Position numbers and translations under genes: made by a program. From contig NZ_FKIF01000010.1 of assembly GCF_900078705.1 (NCBI RefSeq), forward strand, positions 620,001 to 684,000: 64,000 bases of DNA, read 5' to 3'. Positions 46,770 through 55,342 of the stretch are shown piece after piece; positions within the stretch are counted from its first letter, which is position 1, and every line of letters begins with the position of its first letter. The notes below the pieces were generated by a model. It saw nothing but the letters and a program-made list of their open reading frames with translations, did not search any database and was not told the DNA's origin. The stretch is from Bordetella ansorpii (GTDB lineage Bacteria; Pseudomonadota; Gammaproteobacteria; Burkholderiales; Burkholderiaceae_B).

Positions 46770-48083
46770 ATGAGCATGGCAATGAATCACAGATCCTCCC
46801 CGTTGACGCAGGACGATATGCCGCCAACGGCGCGCGAGCGCTCATATGTGTTGTTGCAGGGGGTGTGCTCGCCATTTTTCCGGGAACTGGGCGCAGGGTT
46901 GCGTCAGGCCGGAGCCAGCGTCTCCAAAGTGAACTTCACGGTGGGTGACGATTGCGTGTGGGACGGGTCTGCAGTGCATGCCTTCCGCGACACGATCGAC
47001 CGCCTTCCCGTCTTCTACGATCAGTTATTGACCCAGACCGGCGCGACAGACATCGTGCTGTTTGGCGATCGACGTCCCGTTCATCAGGCTGCGATCGAGG
47101 TGGCCCACCGTTTGGGTGTTCGCATCCATGTTTTCGAGGAAGGTTATTTCCGGCCTTATTGGCTGACACTTGAACGCGATGGCGTCAACGCAAATTCGCT
47201 ATTGCCTCGCGATCCCGACTGGTATCGGGCCGTCGGCCGCAAGCTGCCGCGCTATGGGAATGGCCAGGCCTTCAAGTCGTCATTCCTTGCAAGAGCTTGG
47301 CATGACGTGGTGTATAACTCGCACAGCCTGCGCAATCGCTGGTTCTATCCGCACTATCGGACCCATGCGCCGTGCTCGCCCTGGGCGGAGTACCCGGCGT
47401 ATATCCGCCGTGGCCTTCGCCTGCAGGGACGCGGGCGGCGGGACGCGCAGGCGATCGGCGAGTTGCTTCGACGAGATCTCCATTTCTACGTGCTGCCGTT
47501 GCAGTTGAACAGCGATACGCAAATCCGTCAGCATTCCTCATTTGGCGACATGAAATCGGTGGTGCGCACGGTCATATCGTCCTTCGCTGCCCGGTCGCCT
47601 GCAGACTCCATTCTGGTCATCAAGAGCCATCCACTGGATCCAGGCATGGATGGCCACGAACGCCATGCGGTGTCGACGGCTGAGGAATTCGGGGTGAGGG
47701 ATCGCGTGCTGTTTCTGGAGTCCGGGCACATGCCGACATTGCTCAACCATACGGCAGGCGTCGTCACGGTCAACAGCACCGTGGGAGGATCGGCTTTGGT
47801 TCATGCGCGTCCGACGGTCGCGCTGGGAAAAGCCGTCTACGACTTGCCAGGGCTTACCTTCCAGGGCGGGCTTGACGAATTCTGGACTGAGGCGGAGCCG
47901 CCGGATATGTCGTTGTTCCAGCAATTTCGCAACGTCGTCATTCACGCCACCCAGATCAACGGTGGGTTCTACACGCGAGAAGGCATTTCCATGGCGGTAC
48001 GGCATTCGGTCAAGCGGTTGCTTGCGGAACGTTCCCCCCTTGAGATGCTGTTCGATGTCCACAGCGTTCGGTTGGAAGAGTAA
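46770..48083 (+). CDS. kpsS: Capsule Kdo transferase KpsS
   Basis: A 437-residue KpsS/LipB-type enzyme that adds the first Kdo to the capsule's lipid acceptor. Motifs: YVLLQGVCSPFFRELGAGLRQAG, KVNFTVGDDCVW, DIVLFGDRRPVHQAA, HVFEEGYFRPYWLTLE, FYVLPLQLNSDTQIR, VIKSHPLDPG and VVTVNSTVGGSALVHARPTVALG. It is encoded 73 bp after kpsC, the usual pairing. An AGGAG lies 14-18 nt before the ATG; an ATG six nucleotides later is a possible alternative. It closes the first capsule transcription block. Confidence 0.92.
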   Translation: MSMAMNHRSSPLTQDDMPPTARERSYVLLQGVCSPFFRELGAGLRQAGASVSKVNFTVGDDCVWDGSAVHAFRDTIDRLPVFYDQLLTQTGATDIVLFGDRRPVHQAAIEVAHRLGVRIHVFEEGYFRPYWLTLERDGVNANSLLPRDPDWYRAVGRKLPRYGNGQAFKSSFLARAWHDVVYNSHSLRNRWFYPHYRTHAPCSPWAEYPAYIRRGLRLQGRGRRDAQAIGELLRRDLHFYVLPLQLNSDTQIRQHSSFGDMKSVVRTVISSFAARSPADSILVIKSHPLDPGMDGHERHAVSTAEEFGVRDRVLFLESGHMPTLLNHTAGVVTVNSTVGGSALVHARPTVALGKAVYDLPGLTFQGGLDEFWTEAEPPDMSLFQQFRNVVIHATQINGGFYTREGISMAVRHSVKRLLAERSPLEMLFDVHSVRLEE

Positions 48084-48283
48084 TGACGCTGGGCAGTGAT
48101 GCTGGCGCGGAAGCCGGATCGCCAAGGGAGCTATTTGTTTAGTTATTCTGTATCAATAATTGGAAATAGATAGCTAAATTTGTCAATTTCCTCGAAGAGA
48201 TCAAACGTCTAAAGAATGTAACGGGACGCCACATACCATTACTGAAGTGAAGGGGGCGTTCAGACGAACATTCGGTGGTACGG
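48084..48283. promoter_or_regulatory. 200-bp AT-richer intergenic region before neuCAB
   Basis: This spacer, especially 48130-48240, is conspicuously AT-rich compared with flanking genes (for example TATCAATAATTGGAAATAGA). No ORF or hairpin stands out. It most likely carries the promoter of the neuCAB-polysialyltransferase unit. Several TTGxxx and TAxxAT-like hexamers occur but none has a convincing 16-18 bp spacing, so I place no exact boxes. Confidence 0.5.
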
Positions 48284-49408
48284 ATGAAAAAAGTACTCTT
48301 TCTGACGGGCACGAGAGCGGATTTCGGCAAGATCAAGCGCCTCATGCATTTCGTGGACCGGCACGAGGACATGGAACTGCATGTCTTGGTCACCGGCATG
48401 CACATGATGAAGCTCTATGGGGCCACGCACCTTGAGGTGCGCCGCGAGAGCTTCGACAACATGTACCTGGTGGCCAACCAGTATTCCGGCGAGCCGATGT
48501 GCTCGGTGCTGGGCAACACGATTTCCATTGTCTCCCGCATCGCCGATGAAGTGAGACCCGACCTGATCGTGGTGCACGGCGACCGGCTCGAGGCGCTGGC
48601 GGGCGCCACGGTCGGTGCGCTGAGCAACACGCTGGTCTGCCACATCGAAGGGGGGGAACTGTCGGGTACGGTGGACGAACTGATCCGGCATTCGATCAGC
48701 AAGCTGGCCCATATCCACATGGTGGCCAACGAAGAGGCGCGGCAGCGCCTGATCCAAATGGGCGAGGATCCGAGTTCGGTATTCGTGGTCGGTTCGCCCG
48801 ATCTCGACGTGATGGGCTCCGACGATCTGCCGGATCTGCAGTCGGTCAAGCGGCACTACGACATCGAATTCGATGATTACGCGATCTCGCTCTTTCACCC
48901 GGTGACGACCGAGGAAGGACAGATGCTGGATCATGCGCTGTCCTATTTCTCGGCACTGCAGGAGAGCAGCCGCAATTACGTTGTCATCTACCCGAACAAC
49001 GATACGGGTAGCCGGGCCATCCTCGACGCGCTTGAGATGTACCAGCGATACGAGCGATTCCTGATCATTCCTTCGGTGCGTTTCGAGTCATTCCTGACCT
49101 TGCTGAAGAACGCTTCCTTCATCATCGGCAACTCCAGCGCGGGCATCCGCGAGGCGCCGTTTTACGGCATCCCGTCCATCAATGTGGGAACGCGGCAGAG
49201 TCGGCGGTTCGCCGGCAAGTCGGTCACCAACTGCGGGTACGCCAGCCGCGAGGTGCTGGGCGCGATCAAACAGGTCGCGAGCGTCGGCAGTTTCGAGCCA
49301 TCGGCCTGGTTCGGGGACGGCAACAGCGTCAAACGCTTTGCAGACGCCATCGATACCGATCGCTTCTGGCATACGCCAGTGCAGAAATCCTTCGTTGACA
49401 TTCGATGA
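48284..49408 (+). CDS. neuC: UDP-GlcNAc 2-epimerase, hydrolysing (meningococcal SiaA/NeuC type)
   Basis: A 374-residue epimerase that makes ManNAc for sialic acid. It follows the meningococcal SiaA sequence closely as I recall it: VLFLTGTRADFGKIK, LHVLVTGMHMMKLYG, EPMCSVLGNT, VVHGDRLEALAGATVGALSNTL, CHIEGGELSGTVDELIRHSISKLAHIH, SPDLDVM, FHPVTTEE, YPNNDTGSRAIL and GNSSAGIREAPFYGIPSINVGTRQS. The ATG at 48284 fits that N-terminus. It starts a tightly overlapping neuC-neuA-neuB row. Confidence 0.94.
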   Translation: MKKVLFLTGTRADFGKIKRLMHFVDRHEDMELHVLVTGMHMMKLYGATHLEVRRESFDNMYLVANQYSGEPMCSVLGNTISIVSRIADEVRPDLIVVHGDRLEALAGATVGALSNTLVCHIEGGELSGTVDELIRHSISKLAHIHMVANEEARQRLIQMGEDPSSVFVVGSPDLDVMGSDDLPDLQSVKRHYDIEFDDYAISLFHPVTTEEGQMLDHALSYFSALQESSRNYVVIYPNNDTGSRAILDALEMYQRYERFLIIPSVRFESFLTLLKNASFIIGNSSAGIREAPFYGIPSINVGTRQSRRFAGKSVTNCGYASREVLGAIKQVASVGSFEPSAWFGDGNSVKRFADAIDTDRFWHTPVQKSFVDIR

Positions 49409-50076
49409 GCGTAGTCGCGGTCATTCCGGCACGCGCCGGATCCAAGGGCGTGCCGGGCAAGAACCTGCGCCAGGTGCACGGCCGTTCGTTGGTGGTTCGC
49501 GCGATCGACGCGGCGCGTGGCGTGGCGGGTGTGGGGCGGATCATCGTCTCGACCGACGGCGACGCCATCGAGGCCGAGGCGCTGCGCCACGGCGCCGAGG
49601 TGGTGCGCCGGCCGCCAGACATCTCTGGCGATGATGCCGCCACGATCGATGCTGTCCTGCATGCCTTGCGGCAGACAGGCATCGACCAAGGGGCCTGCGT
49701 GCTGTTGCAGCCCACCAGCCCCATGCGCGAGCCGCGTGATGTGCAGGAAGCCCTGGACCGGTTTGTGGCGAAGCCCTTGGGATCGGTCATTTCGGTCTGT
49801 GAATGCGAGCACCATCCGTTCAAGACCATTCTGCGGACGGACCAGGGCGCTCGTCCGATGGTGGATCCGGCCTCGCTGGAGACGCCGCGCCAGCAACTGC
49901 CCAAGGCGCTGCGCGTCAATGGCGCCATCTACATCAACGATGTGCGCGATCTGTTCCGCGCGCGCCGCTTTTTTATCGAACCCGTGGATTTCCACGAAAT
50001 GCCCGCCGACCGATCGCTGGACATCGATACCGAGCGCGACCTGGCGTTGGCCAACATGATGAGGACAGTGGAATGA
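49405..50076 (+). CDS. neuA: CMP-Neu5Ac synthetase
   Basis: A 223-residue cytidylyltransferase. The nucleotide loop is VIPARAGSKGVPGKNLRQVHGRSLV; STDGDAIEAEALRHGAEVV, LLQPTSPMREPRDV, VNGAIYINDV and DIDTERDLALAN follow. It activates Neu5Ac with CTP. It overlaps neuC and neuB by ATGA junctions, so all three are made together. It differs clearly from the cytidylyltransferase at 43860. Confidence 0.93.
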   Translation: MSVVAVIPARAGSKGVPGKNLRQVHGRSLVVRAIDAARGVAGVGRIIVSTDGDAIEAEALRHGAEVVRRPPDISGDDAATIDAVLHALRQTGIDQGACVLLQPTSPMREPRDVQEALDRFVAKPLGSVISVCECEHHPFKTILRTDQGARPMVDPASLETPRQQLPKALRVNGAIYINDVRDLFRARRFFIEPVDFHEMPADRSLDIDTERDLALANMMRTVE

Positions 50077-51119
50077 CCGCACCTTCTTTCAGCATCGGTA
50101 ACCGCCCGGTGGGCCTGGCGCACGAACCGCTGATCGTCGCCGAGATCGGCATCAACCACGAAGGCAGCCTGGATGTGGCGATCGAGATGGTCGATGCGGC
50201 CCATCGGGCGGGGGCCGAGGTAGTCAAGCACCAGACACATATTGTCGAGGACGAGATGTCCGACGAGGCGAAGTCGGTCATCCCCGGCAATGCGGACGTC
50301 TCCATCTATGAAATCATGCGTCGGTGCGCGCTGAACGAGGCGGACGAGCGGGCGATGATGCAGCACGTGAAGTCGCTGGGCATGCAGTTCATCAGCACGC
50401 CGTTCTCGCGAGCCGCCGCGCTGCGCCTGCGCGACATGGACATTCCCGCCTACAAGATCGGATCGGGCGAGTGCAACAATACGCCGCTGATCAAACTGGT
50501 GGCGTCGTTCGGCAAGCCCGTCATCCTGTCCACGGGCATGAACTCGATTGGCAGTGTCTCACGGTCGGTCGACATTCTGCGCGCGGCCAATGTGCCGTTC
50601 GCGCTGCTGCATTGCACGAACATCTATCCGACTCCGCATGAACTTGTCCGGCTCGGAGGCATGCAGGCGCTGGGCGAGGCGTTCCCGGATGCGGTGGTGG
50701 GGCTGTCGGATCATACGGTGGACAACTATGCCTGCCTGGGCGCGGTGGCGCTGGGAGCCTCCATCCTCGAACGTCATTTCACGGACAGGATGGATCGCCC
50801 TGGCCCGGACATCGTCTGTTCCATGGACCCGGCTGCGATGACGGCGTTGCGGCAGGGGGCGCAGGCACTGGCCAAGGCCCGCGGCGGCCGCAAGGAGGCG
50901 ATTGCGCAAGAGGCGGTGACCATGCGGTTTGCGTTCGCGTCGGTGGTGGCCGACCGCGCGATCGCCGCCGGTGAAACCCTCACCGAGGACAACCTGTGGG
51001 TACGGCGCCCGGGAACAGGCGATTTCCCGGTCGATGCCTATGAAAGCCTGATCGGTCAGGTCGCGGCACGCCCGATTGCCAAGGGCAGCCAGATCAGGCA
51101 CGCGGACATCTCAAAGTGA
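50073..51119 (+). CDS. neuB: N-acetylneuraminate synthase (meningococcal type)
   Basis: A 348-residue Neu5Ac synthase joining ManNAc and phosphoenolpyruvate. It reads like meningococcal NeuB over its length: VAEIGINHEGSLDVAIEMVDAA, GAEVVKHQTHIVEDEMSDEA, VIPGNADVSIYEIM, ISTPFSRAAALRL, PAYKIGSGECNN, ILSTGMNSI, LLHCTNIYPTP, GLSDHTVDNYACLGAVALG and ERHFTDRMDRPGPDIVCSM, with a C-terminal SAF domain. This subtype makes Neu5Ac rather than Leg, so the second block makes true sialic acid. Confidence 0.95.
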   Translation: MTAPSFSIGNRPVGLAHEPLIVAEIGINHEGSLDVAIEMVDAAHRAGAEVVKHQTHIVEDEMSDEAKSVIPGNADVSIYEIMRRCALNEADERAMMQHVKSLGMQFISTPFSRAAALRLRDMDIPAYKIGSGECNNTPLIKLVASFGKPVILSTGMNSIGSVSRSVDILRAANVPFALLHCTNIYPTPHELVRLGGMQALGEAFPDAVVGLSDHTVDNYACLGAVALGASILERHFTDRMDRPGPDIVCSMDPAAMTALRQGAQALAKARGGRKEAIAQEAVTMRFAFASVVADRAIAAGETLTEDNLWVRRPGTGDFPVDAYESLIGQVAARPIAKGSQIRHADISK

Positions 51120-52234
51120 GGGCTGGCTCGATCGCAGTGGTCCATCGCCACTATGCCCATGAGAAGGCGGCGCGGCTGCTGGCCCGGAGCCTGGCCGACG
51201 AGGGTGGCCGGCAAGTGTCCTGGCATGGCCTGTCCGACTATGACGACGATGTCGAAGGCTTGCGGTCGGCCTTGGGCCGCGCCGCGATCGTCGTGCTCAG
51301 TTGCGGCGGGCGCGACATCAATCGCATCCTGCACCTTTTCCCCGAGAGCCAGCCGCGTCCGTTCTTCGTGTCGCTGTTTCCCGGCATCGTGCTGCGTTCG
51401 CAGCTCGATGCTTTCATCACACGGTTGCGATGCGACCTGGTGCTGCTGAATTCCCGTGCCGATCTCGAGTCTTATGGGCGCATCTGCGATCTGCTGCGCG
51501 TGCCGTTCAACGGCATCCTTTACGGCGCGGGTTGGTTCGAGGCAGCGGCTGTCGATCGCGCGACGGAGGCGCCTCTGACCGTGTTCTTCGAACAGATCGA
51601 CGTGCCGCATCGCAAGCCGCAGCGCCGTGCCCTGGCGGACGGCTTGGCCCGATTGGCTTTGCGACATCCCGAGCGGCAGTTCCTGATCAAAGCGCGGGAT
51701 CCGGTAGCGGGCACGGGGCGCCGCTCACGAGGTGTCGATGGCCATATCGACGACCGCGTCTCGGACTTCGTGGCATGCCAACGTAGATTGCCCAATCTGC
51801 ACATCTCGCAGGCGCCGGTTTCGCAACTGCTCTCGGACGCGGACTCATGCGTGACGATCTCCAGTTCCGCGGCGATCGAGGCATTGTTGATGGGCCGGCG
51901 GACATATCTGCTGGCCGATTATCCCGCCCGCCAGAATTATGGCGGGTTCTTCCAAGGTAGTGGGTTGCTGGTGCGGCTCGCGGACCTGGATCCGGGCCGC
52001 CAGCCCGCGCCGATCAAGGAATGGTTGCATGCCAACGTCATGGATCCTCGGACGACGTTGCCGGAAATCCGCCGCGCCATCGAACGCCAACAGAAGAATC
52101 CCCGGCCTTGCATCGCGGCTCGGCACAAGGTGCTGCTGGCGGCCTACTGCGGGCGGGCCATTTTTCCCGAACCGCACACCTTTCTGCGCCGCACTTTCAA
52201 GGCGTTCCGTCTAGTCGAGGCCAGGGTTGAGTAG
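51116..52234 (+). CDS. Putative glycosyltransferase of unknown specificity in sialic acid block
   Basis: A 372-residue protein I cannot assign firmly. It starts with GTG overlapping the neuB stop (GTGA) and overlaps the polysialyltransferase by 8 nt, so it belongs to that pathway. It lacks a signal peptide. A GT-B-like pattern is visible: N-terminal IAVVHRHYAHEKAARLLARSL, VVLSCGGRDINRILHLF, and a late SDADSCVTISSSAAIEALLMGRRTYLLADYPARQNYGGFF, the serine-rich donor loop seen in capsule transferases. It resembles what databases call DUF6716 putative glycosyltransferases, from memory. It may prime the chain for the polysialyltransferase. Confidence 0.6.
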   Translation: MRAGSIAVVHRHYAHEKAARLLARSLADEGGRQVSWHGLSDYDDDVEGLRSALGRAAIVVLSCGGRDINRILHLFPESQPRPFFVSLFPGIVLRSQLDAFITRLRCDLVLLNSRADLESYGRICDLLRVPFNGILYGAGWFEAAAVDRATEAPLTVFFEQIDVPHRKPQRRALADGLARLALRHPERQFLIKARDPVAGTGRRSRGVDGHIDDRVSDFVACQRRLPNLHISQAPVSQLLSDADSCVTISSSAAIEALLMGRRTYLLADYPARQNYGGFFQGSGLLVRLADLDPGRQPAPIKEWLHANVMDPRTTLPEIRRAIERQQKNPRPCIAARHKVLLAAYCGRAIFPEPHTFLRRTFKAFRLVEARVE

Positions 52235-55200
52235 TCTGAAGAAATTGAGAAAGTTGATTCTCCATCCTGTTCGCTTTTTCCGGGATGCGCGAGGCAAGCG
52301 CGATCAACCCATCTTTCCGGCTGGTTTCCAAGGCGGAAACCTGTTCGTCGTGTCCCACCTGAACCAGTTGATCCAGGTGCAGTCGCTGATCCGCTTCGAG
52401 CGGTTCAGCAACAATCGCCTGCTGATCCTCAGTACGCCCGCCAACAAGGTGATGCCACGCACAATTCACGAGAACGTGCACAAGGGGCTGTTCGAGGCGG
52501 TGGCCGAGCTGCAACTGCCAAGGTCGCCGAACGTCGTGCGGCTGGACCGGCTGAACACCATCGCCGGGCTGTACCGCAAGGTGTTGCGGCAGTTGCGGCC
52601 CACCAGCGTATTTCTGCTGAGCTTCGAGCGGCATTACGCGATTCTGGGCAAATTCGCCGTCGACCAGGGAGCCGGTATATTCCTGGTGGAAGAGGGCACC
52701 GCCACCTACAAGATCGGCCAGGACGGCGAGAATCTGGCCCATATCGACCCCAAGGGGGGAAACCGGTTCAGCATTGCCGCCATCGAGCATCTGCCGTTCT
52801 ACCGGCATCTGCGCCCCGCGCTGGGCCGTATCCAGCGTTTCTCCGGGGTTTACGCGGCTTTTCCGGGATTGCTGCGGCATGCTTTCCAATTCGAGCGCGC
52901 AACGCGCTTCTTCATGCACGCGGGTGGGCTCAGCGCCGATCCGCATACCCGCAAGCAGGTGGCCGCCTATGGCATCACTTCGCGGGATGCCTTGTTTGTC
53001 AGCCAACGGTATCCGATCCGCGACGTGGTCTTCATCGGCGCCATCATGCGGGTGCTGGCCGCTATCGTACAGCAGGACGAGGGCCGCATTTTCCTGAAAC
53101 TGCACCCCAAGGACCGTCCAGCGGTTCCCAAGGCATTCGCGGATGAGATCCGCCTGATGGGCTTGCAGGGCAGAATCGTGCTGCTCAAGGAAGCCGATTT
53201 CCTGATCGAGCCCGCCATCGCGGTCGCGCGGCCTCGGGCTGTCTATGGCTTGACGTCCACGGCCCTGGTGTACGCCCCCCTGGTCAGTCCATGTACGAAG
53301 ACCTACTCGTTGCTGCCGTGGGTCACGCAGAACGTGAAATCGCATCCCGCTTACACGCCAGCGCAGGACGATGTGTCGGTCATGGAGAGCCACTTCAGCA
53401 TCCTGGCGCAGTTCTCGCATGTGCGCGTGCTGGATGGGCAGGCTGCGTTGGGCGCGTCGTTGACGGTGCCCGGGGAGCCCGGCGACGCCCGGACGCAGGA
53501 CGCGTTCTGGCTGCGATGCGCCGAGCGGAACCTTGATGAGGCACTGGCGTTGGGCTTGTCTTTGGGGGCGGAGTTCGAACGCAGGCATCAGCCCTGCCTG
53601 GCGGCCCTGGCCAGCCTGGCACGGCAGGAGCCCGCGCTGTCGGATCATCTGCACGCATTGTTCGCCGAGGATCCGGTGGCGTGGCACGTGGCGCGGGGGA
53701 TTTCGGCGTGGGGCCGTGCGGATTACGAGTCCGCGGCCGCAATCCTGGACGAGGCGCTGCGGATGCCGGCCACCGAGGCGACGCGGACAGGATACGCCCG
53801 TGTGTTCCTCGCATCGTCATTACGCTTGTCCGGAGCGGCTGCCCGCGCAATGGAGTTGTTGCAGCTTGGATGGCCCGAGGACATCGAGACACCGTTCGGC
53901 TTGTACGAAATGGCGCAGTTGTCCTTGGCCGACGGGAATACCGCGAAATACTTTTGTTATGTCGGGTGGACCTATCCCGAGGGGGTGGGCGCCATGCCCG
54001 CCCCGCTGCTGGACCAGTATGCAACGGTCGCCCTGGCCGATGGACGAGGCGACTTGGTGACCGATGCCTGGCACGAGTACGTGCGTCGCCTGCACGACCC
54101 CACCGCGCCCGGCGTGCTGACGGGCAATACGTTCGATGCGATGTATGGCCAGCATCATCGCGCCGTCGTGGCCAGGCAAGGCCTGTGGGCAGGCTTCGAG
54201 GATGCGCGCCGCTGGCGGGACCTGATGGCCGAGCGTGGGATGGTCGCCCCGCGGGCAATGGCATGCCTGCGGATGGAGTCGCTGGTGTTGTCGCAGGACT
54301 GGGCGGGGTGCCGCGACGAAATCCTGCACGGCCGCGAGCAATTGGCCGAGGATCCCCGGTATGGCTTTCTCGCGATGTATGGGGCGATCCACGCGAACGA
54401 TCCTGCGCTGTTCGGGTTCGTGTGTACTTCGGCCCCGGCGGCCTGGAACGAGGAGCCGGCGATGGCCATGCTTGAGGTGTGGCGCCACGTGCTTCTGCGC
54501 GATTGGCAGGCGGTGCTCGACGCCGCGCAGGCCTTGGCGCCATCGCCGGATTCGTGCCGCGAGTTGCGCTACGAGCTGGCGTGCGCCCGAGCCTGCCGCG
54601 AACTGGGAGACCACGACGGCGCCAAGCGATGGTTGATCGCCTACGAGCGTCATAGCAAGGGCGATGCGTGCGGTCTGATCGAACTGGTGCGATTGACGCT
54701 GGCTACGGGCCAGTGGGGACGCACTGTTCAGTATCTGGAGCATGTCTATTGCGAAGAGCGCAACATGCCCGCCGATTTGCTGCTGGCCTACCTGGATGGC
54801 CTGATCGAACTGAAGCAGTGGGGCAAGGCTCTGTCCGCCATGCCGACGGCTCGCGAGCGGTTGCCGGATGAGGCTGTCTGGCTGGGGCGCCTGGTACGCG
54901 TCTTGATGGCCATGGGGCGGCATGAAGAGGTCGTTGCCGAATGCCGACAGGCGATATTGCTGCCGCCCGACGTGGCATGGATGCATGCCCAGGCGCTGCG
55001 CGCGACGGGCCAGACCGCTGCGGCCCATGAGGCGATTCATCGCGCCGGGCGTGACGCCGCGACGGTGGAGGAGTGGGCGCTGCGCGCTGAAGTAAGCCTG
55101 CTCCAGAATCGACTGCAGGAAGCTTGCGATTGCTATGAACACATGATGCGCCATTTTCCCAACACGCGTGTGGTGCCGCTGTATGAGCGCTGGTTCAACA

Positions 55201-55238
55201 CGAAGTTGTTGCTGGCGACGTCGAAGCAAGCGATGTAG
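52227..55238 (+). CDS. Meningococcal-type alpha-2,8-polysialyltransferase fused to TPR-like tail
   Basis: A 1003-residue protein. Residues 1-~415 align with the capsule polysialyltransferase of N. meningitidis B/C as I recall it: LKKLRKLILHPVRFFRDA, NLFVVSHLNQLIQVQSLI, LFEAVAELQLPRSPN, RFFMHAGGLS, LFVSQRYPI, FLIEPAIAV and YGLTSTALVYAPLVSP. The catalytic acidic motif Glu155-Glu156-Gly157 (LVEEGTATY), His293-Pro294 (LKLHPKD) and Ser/Thr 344-345 are intact. Residues ~470-1003 are alpha-helical repeats of TPR character, roughly doubling the length of the meningococcal enzyme. It polymerises Neu5Ac from CMP-Neu5Ac at the inner membrane. Confidence 0.88.
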   Translation: MSSLKKLRKLILHPVRFFRDARGKRDQPIFPAGFQGGNLFVVSHLNQLIQVQSLIRFERFSNNRLLILSTPANKVMPRTIHENVHKGLFEAVAELQLPRSPNVVRLDRLNTIAGLYRKVLRQLRPTSVFLLSFERHYAILGKFAVDQGAGIFLVEEGTATYKIGQDGENLAHIDPKGGNRFSIAAIEHLPFYRHLRPALGRIQRFSGVYAAFPGLLRHAFQFERATRFFMHAGGLSADPHTRKQVAAYGITSRDALFVSQRYPIRDVVFIGAIMRVLAAIVQQDEGRIFLKLHPKDRPAVPKAFADEIRLMGLQGRIVLLKEADFLIEPAIAVARPRAVYGLTSTALVYAPLVSPCTKTYSLLPWVTQNVKSHPAYTPAQDDVSVMESHFSILAQFSHVRVLDGQAALGASLTVPGEPGDARTQDAFWLRCAERNLDEALALGLSLGAEFERRHQPCLAALASLARQEPALSDHLHALFAEDPVAWHVARGISAWGRADYESAAAILDEALRMPATEATRTGYARVFLASSLRLSGAAARAMELLQLGWPEDIETPFGLYEMAQLSLADGNTAKYFCYVGWTYPEGVGAMPAPLLDQYATVALADGRGDLVTDAWHEYVRRLHDPTAPGVLTGNTFDAMYGQHHRAVVARQGLWAGFEDARRWRDLMAERGMVAPRAMACLRMESLVLSQDWAGCRDEILHGREQLAEDPRYGFLAMYGAIHANDPALFGFVCTSAPAAWNEEPAMAMLEVWRHVLLRDWQAVLDAAQALAPSPDSCRELRYELACARACRELGDHDGAKRWLIAYERHSKGDACGLIELVRLTLATGQWGRTVQYLEHVYCEERNMPADLLLAYLDGLIELKQWGKALSAMPTARERLPDEAVWLGRLVRVLMAMGRHEEVVAECRQAILLPPDVAWMHAQALRATGQTAAAHEAIHRAGRDAATVEEWALRAEVSLLQNRLQEACDCYEHMMRHFPNTRVVPLYERWFNTKLLLATSKQAM

Positions 55239-55342
55239 AGATTTCGTGCCAGGGCAGGGTACTGCGCGGAGCAAGAAAATATCGAATCTTTCGGTGCCCA
55301 CCGCGGGGCTGGCAACGGATTTACTTAGACAGGATCAATAGA

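Noticed and set aside
46756-46770. ATG at 46756 directly after AGGAG as start of kpsS
   Set aside because: It is in a different frame and stops after five codons; the ATG at 46770 opens the KpsS frame.
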